A DNA stretch of 64,000 nt from Gonatopus flavifemur (lineage: Eukaryota; Arthropoda; Insecta; Hymenoptera; Dryinidae): contig JAFFJZ010000009.1 of the NCBI GenBank assembly GCA_018340375.1, positions 13,036,501 to 13,100,500 of the forward strand, given 5' to 3'. The notes under the pieces are model-generated. The model worked only from the letters and a program-made list of their open reading frames with translations. It did not search any database and was not told the origin of the DNA. Below are positions 58,537 to 64,000 of the stretch, in pieces; position 1 is the stretch's first letter; every line of letters starts with the position of its first letter. A program made the position numbers and the translations under genes.

Positions 58537-58628
58537 ATTGAAAGAAAGTGTATATGATCCACCGTAAATAAACATCAACATGGACCGAACAACGTAAACA
58601 AGTCTTACTTCTGTAACGGTTCAACTGA

Positions 58629-58646
58629 GACCCATTCTGTTACCCT
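58629..58646. repeat. LINE target-site duplication, right
   Basis: Identical to 54172-54189. Confidence 0.92.
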
Positions 58647-59019
58647 GTATGAATTTTTTCGGAATTTATGCATCCTTCTTCATTTTATGAGTACTCCAAG
58701 TACTCAGGGGCCTAACCCAAGGGGGTTTGAGAGTTCAAAAAGGCCTAACCTACAAAGTCATGATCTTGATCTTGCCTTGTCGCGCATGTGGTATTAGTTT
58801 CGCTTGGAACTTGATACACCATCATTACAGCGTGTTATCATTGACTTTTATATGTTTAAATAATCCTCATTCATGAATACTTCCTAATAATTCGTAATTC
58901 TTTTGTAAATGAATATGTTAAGATATAGTCGAAACATTCGTAGAGAGTTATAATTGGAGGATTTCGAAATCAAAACTCACATTTGCCAACGAAATTACTT
59001 TGAGGAGGGTGTTTTTGGT
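58647..59019. other. No recognised feature
   Basis: Unclassified AT-rich DNA after the LINE insertion site. Confidence 0.4.
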
Positions 59020-60150
59020 CGCTGATTACAAATTCGTTGTAAAAATTTCCAAATTCAAAATGGGGCATCTAATACCCAGTAAACACACGCACGTTTTAAA
59101 AACGTCAAAAACAGTCAATAACCACACGTTGTGAATCAGTGACATTCTTGCGTTGATTCAACGTAAAAATGTCGCGGCAGATCACGTGTTTCTCAACCAT
59201 AAAATAACGTCATATCAACGGTTTGAACATCGTTTAAAAGACGTCAAATATTGACGTATCCTAATGATGGTTCTAAAACGTGAATTGAATCCAACAAATT
59301 ATTTTGAAAACTTTTCATTCAATATCGAGAACAATAGTATTTCTGAATATGACAGAATTTGGGAAGTATGCCACACTATTCATTATCTTTCTCTTTGTTG
59401 AAATTCTAACCATTGTTCGGTTTCGTTCGACATTCACAGCAGAATATCTTCAATTGAAGTTCAAACACAAGGTGTTATAAACACATTTCAACCGCGTGAT
59501 TCAAACCCGTTCAAAACACGTTGTTTGAGGGTGTCGTTTGATGGTTATTTTTGAATACTTGTTTAAATTACACGTCATCAAAACGTAATTCCTGGTCATC
59601 TATTTCCCTATCAAATTCCAACTGAAAATCAGCGTTATGAAATCAACGACTGACGTCCGTTTGACAGTCTCACGTCCTTTCAACGTTGAAATAACGTGTG
59701 TGTGTTTATTGGGTACGGTGGACCGAAATTGACAATCCATCGGATTTCCTTCAAACTGGTTATCCAAAGGTTTTTGGGGTTGCTGATTATGAATCCGCTA
59801 TGAAAATTTCCAAATTCAGAATGGCGGATCCAATATGGTGGGCCGATTTTGGGAAATTTCATCGTATTCCCTTCAAACTTGGTTTCTGAAAGGTTTTCAG
59901 ATCGCTGATTACGAATTCGTGATCAGTGAACATCAACACCCCCGAATAACAAGTTTCAAGCGAATCCATTGAGTTCTCAACTTTTCGTCAGCCATATTGG
60001 ATTCGCCATCTTGAATTTGTCAATTTTGTCAACGGATTCGTAATCAGCGACCCACAAAACCCCCGGATAACGAGTTTCAAGCGAATCCGAGTGATTTTTA
60101 AATTTGTGTCCGCCATGTTGGATGCCACATTTTGGATTCTGAACCGAGTC
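59020..60150. repeat. Minisatellite array with an internal inversion
   Basis: Units carrying GCTGATTACGAATTCG run forward at 59020-59074 and 59714-59925, period about 126 bp. From about 59930 the same consensus runs inverted (CGTAATCAGCGACCC, GAGTTTCAAGCGAATCC). A MITE (59075-59713) split the forward part. Confidence 0.75.
59075..59713. mobile_element. TA-flanked MITE, CCCAGTAAACAC termini, ACGT-rich
   Basis: 639 bp, left CCCAGTAAACACACGCACG, right CGTGTGTGTGTTTATTGGG, TA at 59073-59074 and 59714-59715. The interior has many ACGT/AACGTC words, for example GACGTCAAATATTGACGT. No ORF. Confidence 0.85.
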
Positions 60151-60292
60151 AAAACAATATTGAACTATATTCATTGTACCTGTTCGGCAGGAGAAGCTTT
60201 CGCACGTACAACTTTACCTCTGATTGTGGTATACTCTTCCCTTTTGCGACGTGAGTCACGACGCTTTTTGTTCTTTTCGTTCATACTCCTTA

Positions 60293-60428
60293 ACAGCACA
60301 TCCACCGACTTCCACGTCGCATCCCCGTGGACTCCACGTGGATAAATGGTGGACGTGGATAAAACGTGGATGAATGGAGATTCCACGCGGAGGCAACGTA
60401 GAGGCGACGTAGAAATGTCCGGTGCTGT
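60293..60428. repeat. GC-richer inverted repeat with CCACGT words
   Basis: Left ACAGCACATCC and right CCGGTGCTGT are inverted ends. The interior repeats CCACGTGGA and CACGTGG, so it can fold back on itself. ORFs here on both strands are artefacts of this. Confidence 0.6.
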
Positions 60429-60429
60429 A

Positions 60430-61387
60430 CGGGCTCACAGGAAAATTGCTAGTTTCTTTTTACACAAGAACAAGAAAATCAAAGTTTCGGTTGAGGAACC
60501 AAGAAGGTTCGATTTTCTCCAAACTTTGTTTGAAAATCCACTAGAGGAAATGTTTGTGTAAAAAACTGTTAAACGTATTTATGAATCCACAGCTATAGGG
60601 ACAACTATAGGTACCCTCTCGTGTGTTCCCCCATACAAAATCATAAAAATCATATTTGAAGTTATTGACATGATGTGTATGGTGAAAACACGATAAATAC
60701 CGATACATTTCTTAAATTTAATTTTCTGGTGAAAACAAGGTAACTATTTAAAGGAATTCCATGATAGACAAATATAGGTATCCTTTTGTGCCTTCCCCAT
60801 ACATTACGATAAAACTCGTATAAGCAAAAAATGGTATTAAATGTATGGGAAACTTCCGATTAAACCATATAGAACTGAAGGAGGTGAGAACAATTTATAG
60901 TGCAAAACCGAAAAGAACCGATAAAACTCATAAAAATCCGATAAGGACCCATTCGCATTGTACCGGTTTATCACTACAGAACCCCATTGGGACAAATTTC
61001 TTTATCGGCTCAATCTGATGTCACGATACACCTCACACAGTACAAATTTTATATTAGATATTAGCATATTTATATTGTACTTTTGGGATATATTTGATTA
61101 TGTCGCTATGAACCACAAGTATACGATGTTGCTGAAGTTCGAATCGTTTATAGAAACGGAAAGAACATTCGAACTCACCAAATCTTGATGTATGATCGTT
61201 ATTTGGATCCCCAAATTAACTCCTTGGAACTGGAAACATCACTCAAACAAAGTACTCCAAGATTTTAGGTCTCCAATAACTGAATATTTCGTTATCCGAT
61301 TACCAATTCGATTCAATAAACGATTCAAACTTCAGCAATAAAGTATACGAGCATTCACCATACTCTCTGGTGAAGTAGAAGATCCCT
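60430..61387. other. No recognised gene
   Basis: Contains a GGGACAAATTTCTTTATCGG word near 60990 that resembles the ends of the palindrome at 61388. Otherwise unclassified. Confidence 0.4.
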
Positions 61388-61812
61388 GCTAAATTGTCCC
61401 AATAAAGAACGATACAAAACGATAAATTTCTTCTGTAGTTTTCAATGAGGTTTCTGAATACGGAATTTACGAAGTTATATCGTTATTAAACGATAGAACT
61501 CTATCGTTCCTTATCGTTTCCTATAAAAATTCAAAAGAATGTATGAGAATTTATCGTGAAATTCGTATAAGAAAAGTACCAGTTATTTGGAAAAAACAGT
61601 GATGTGTTCCAGAATAAGTAGTACTTTTTCTATACGAATTTCACGATGAAATCCCATAGATTCTTTTGAATTTTTATAGAAAATGATAAGGAACGATAGA
61701 GTTCTATCGTTTAATAACGATATAACTTCGTAAATTTCGTATTCAGAAACCTCATTGAAAACTATAGAAGAAATTTATTGTTTTGTATCGTTCTTTATGG
61801 GGACAATTTAGC
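61388..61812. repeat. 425-bp palindrome
   Basis: Arms 61388-61578 and about 61623-61812 are inverted copies with few mismatches (GCTAAATTGTCC outside, CGTGAAATTCGTATA inside), with a spacer of about 45 bp. Each arm also contains an inner hairpin around AAACGATAGAACTCTATCGTT. Likely a recent foldback MITE. Confidence 0.87.
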
Positions 61813-61828
61813 CGGGTAAATATCCCAA

Positions 61829-62015
61829 TAAACATGAACATCTTTAAGATATCTTGAAGATATCTTTTGAAAGACATCTACAAGACATATCAAAGAGACA
61901 TCTTGAAGATATCTTTTGAAAGACATCTGGAAGACATATCGAAAAGATATCTAAAGGACGTCTTTTCGATATGTCTTGAAGATGTCTTTCAAAAGATATG
62001 TTTAAGATGTTTTGC
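61829..62015. repeat. GATATC/GACATC foldback
   Basis: Begins CCCAATAAACATG. It has two direct units of about 57 bp (GATATCTTTTGAAAGACATC) followed by their complement (GATGTCTTTCAAAAGATAT). The ORF at 61867-62067 is a reading of it. Confidence 0.7.
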
Positions 62016-62404
62016 CAAATGTATCTCTAAGATCAGCAGTTTTGAGGTTATGAGTGCATATGGATAACACTACAAATGTCTTTGTTCACAATCAAATTGC
62101 AAAGAAGGTGAATTCGTTCATAAATTAAAAGCTTGAATAATCCATGTAAATACTAACAAATTCTGTGAAAAGTCCGATTTTGTAACCTTGCAGTGCTAGC
62201 ACTGAAACTAACGAATCTCCGAGTCACAATATTTTGCGAATTATCGAACTTTTTACGCTGAATTTTATGTACGGTCTTTGTGTACGGTGATTTTATCAAA
62301 TTCTCATTCACATTTACTAATAAGTTGTTTTTCAATAACAGTGAGAAAAAAATAATTTAAAGGGATCTATGATATTCATCAGGCACTAACGATCACTGGA
62401 TCAT
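62016..62404. other. No recognised feature
   Basis: Unclassified AT-rich DNA. Confidence 0.4.
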
Positions 62405-63746
62405 CCCACACAGCAAAAAGAGTTCTGAAAGAATTTTTTAAGAATCCCACATGAATCCTTGAAGATCTCCTTAACTCGTCCGAAAGAATTCAAAAAGAAT
62501 TCTCAAAGAATCCCCGGAATGTCAGTTCAGAATGAATCGCTGGGGGAATTCTTTTTCTCGTCCAAAAGAATTCTCAGAGAATCCCAAAACAGTTCGCAAA
62601 GAGGTCTTGAATAATTCATAAAGAATTCTACAAGAGTTCATGAAGAATTCTCCAAAAGTTCATTAAGAATTCTATATGTGCTTTTCAAAAAATTTGAATA
62701 ATTCATTGAATCACTCCAAAAACTATTGAAACCGTTCACCCGAGCATCCCGAGATATTGTAGAAGAGTTGAAAGAATTCGTTACAAATTCATTGAAAAGT
62801 TCAGAGTGAGTAATTCTAATCGAACTGAAAAAGATTCAACACAAATCCATAACAATATCGAAGGATGTTATGGAACAGACATTCGGATACTGGTGTATGT
62901 ATATTTAGTCACTCTCCGACCTTACAGTGAGGTGTCTCCATGTATGTGCAAGATTTTATTGCTTGATCTCAGTTAACAGGAAGAAAACAGCGTCACAGAC
63001 TCAGCGAAGGAATTGCAGAAATGTTTTCAAGGGCCATATCTTGATTTTACCAGACTATTTCTAAATACATTGAAATGTGATCAACCATTAGCAGTGTAAA
63101 GGACACGTAAAAAAATTGAGAGTATTTTTATCGGGTGATGTGAAGCATTAAATGTATTTCATAACTTGATGCAAGGTACATTTAGAATTCATTTCATACA
63201 AAAGTATTTGCTAATAAATTCTGAAATTCTTTATACAATAAAACATTCCATTATAAATCGCTGTAACATTTCAATCAAGTCAAGTTTCAGCAAGTTGATG
63301 GAAATGAATTTGAAAAATTAGGAAACTTGTAAACAGAGATGGGCATCCTCAATCACTTTTTGTACTCAAGATACTTTCTTCCTGACAAGTACTTTTATAT
63401 TTCTATGAAATAAATAGAAATTTTCAACATTAACCTTAAAAGTACTTGATAAGACGTCTTTTTGAATTCTTCACAGAGCTCTTTAGGAGTTCTTTTGGAC
63501 GAGGAAAAGAACTCCCCCAGCGATTCATTCTGAACTGGCATTCCGAGGATTCTTTGAGAATACCTTGCGAATCATTATGAATACTTCATGAACTCTTTTC
63601 TGAGCTCTTTAAGAACTCATTTGAAATTCTTCACGATCTGATTAGATTCTTAATGAATTCTTTAGGAACTCTTATTGAAGAATTCATATTGAATTCTTTT
63701 TATAGAGTTCTTTGCGAATCCATATGGAACTGTGGTGCTGTGTGGG
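62405..63746. mobile_element. CCCACACAGC-ended foldback element with insert
   Basis: Left CCCACACAGCAAAAAGAG and right TGGTGCTGTGTGGG are inverted. The outer 300-400 bp on each side is rich in AAGAATTC words, and both sides share CAGTTCAGAATGAATCGC in opposite orientation (about 62522 and 63520). 62830-63450 is unrelated sequence, probably a later insertion or the native core. Same termini as the cluster at 12230-13410. Confidence 0.75.
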
Positions 63747-63934
63747 ATGTACTTCAATATATTTCACCAAATTCATTGAGCTGTTCAAGTTTTATGCACA
63801 GTCAACTTATCTTATATTTTGTATATGTCATAAACACCTTATTCAAAAGATCACTTCTACTCTGAAAATATACACCGCTGACATTATATCTCACTATGTC
63901 ATATTGACAATTATGAGCACCGCGTCATCAAATT

Positions 63935-64000
63935 GTCCGTATGACTCAGGTCATCGAAGCGTGGGTACGTCGTGAAATGTCCGGGTTCGAATCTCGCAAC
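63935..64000 (+). ncRNA. tRNA-like Pol III module 4 (cut by window edge)
   Basis: TGACTCAGGTCATCGAAGCG fits an A box and GGGTTCGAATCTC a B box, 40 bases apart as in a tRNA. The A-box region resembles module 3 (GTCAAGGTGGTTGAAGCG). The 3' end and any terminator lie outside the window. Confidence 0.45.

Larger units (their letters stand above)
54190..58628 (-). mobile_element. Near-complete non-LTR retrotransposon (LINE)
   Basis: 4439 bp between perfect 18-bp target-site duplications. The 3' end on the minus strand is a short ACT/TAC repeat (plus strand AGTAGTAGTAATAA). It has ORF1, then ORF2 with endonuclease and reverse transcriptase, in one frame. The 5' leader before ORF1 is short (about 50-90 bases). 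The only obvious defect is one TAG within ORF2. The clade is unclear; an arthropod CR1/Jockey-superfamily LINE is a fair guess. Confidence 0.93.

Overview
This window is AT-rich eukaryotic DNA from an arthropod, most likely an insect. The evidence is the mobile-element fauna: an mdg1/412-like Gypsy LTR element primed by a tRNA-Arg-type site, Mos1-like mariner, three DD41D (rosa-type) Tc1/mariner elements, a Copia remnant, an endonuclease/RT LINE, and many TA-flanked MITEs. The order of insect cannot be fixed from the sequence. I recognise no intact host gene; nearly everything I can name is mobile or repetitive DNA, much of it nested.

Layout. 1-11291: a Gypsy element whose 5' LTR is cut by the window edge. 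Its gag and pol are broken, the reverse-transcriptase core is missing, and it carries three later insertions: a long-TIR foldback (2251-3928), a MITE (6674-6967) and rosa copy 1 (7637-10380). 11292-19690: MITEs, a possible Helitron 3' end, and a tRNA-like module. 19693-21724: rosa copy 2, one stop codon from intact. 21725-29047: unclassified DNA, then a composite element holding a 1.7-kb palindrome; a pol-deleted Copia inserted into the palindrome's arm. 29048-33065: a 130-bp tandem array, a hAT-type MITE, and a fragment of an unusual DDE-like transposase. 33066-34351: a complete mariner with an uninterrupted 345-codon transposase. 36394-38424: rosa copy 3, one frameshift from intact. 39050-40950: a more GC-rich stretch with exon-like signals and a small Cys-rich ORF. 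43037-50720: two 640-bp inverted arms around a two-exon DDE-like transposase gene, now broken, with two minisatellites and a tRNA-like MITE inside. 50721-51422: a LINE RT fragment. 54172-58646: a near-complete LINE with an 18-bp target-site duplication. 58647-64000: minisatellite, MITEs, palindromes and a final tRNA-like module.

The most interesting points are these. (1) In the LINE, ORF1 and ORF2 lie in one frame separated by a single UAA in the context UAA-CAA-UUA, and ORF2 has no AUG before its endonuclease motif, which suggests stop-codon readthrough. (2) The DDE-like transposase keeps an in-phase intron and sits between long inverted arms, and a piece of its first exon recurs beside the opposite arm. 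(3) The palindrome is built hierarchically from smaller palindromes. (4) Pol III tRNA-like modules occur four times, at least once clearly inside a MITE. (5) Two diverged rosa copies have each lost one T at the same homopolymer just after the third catalytic Asp.
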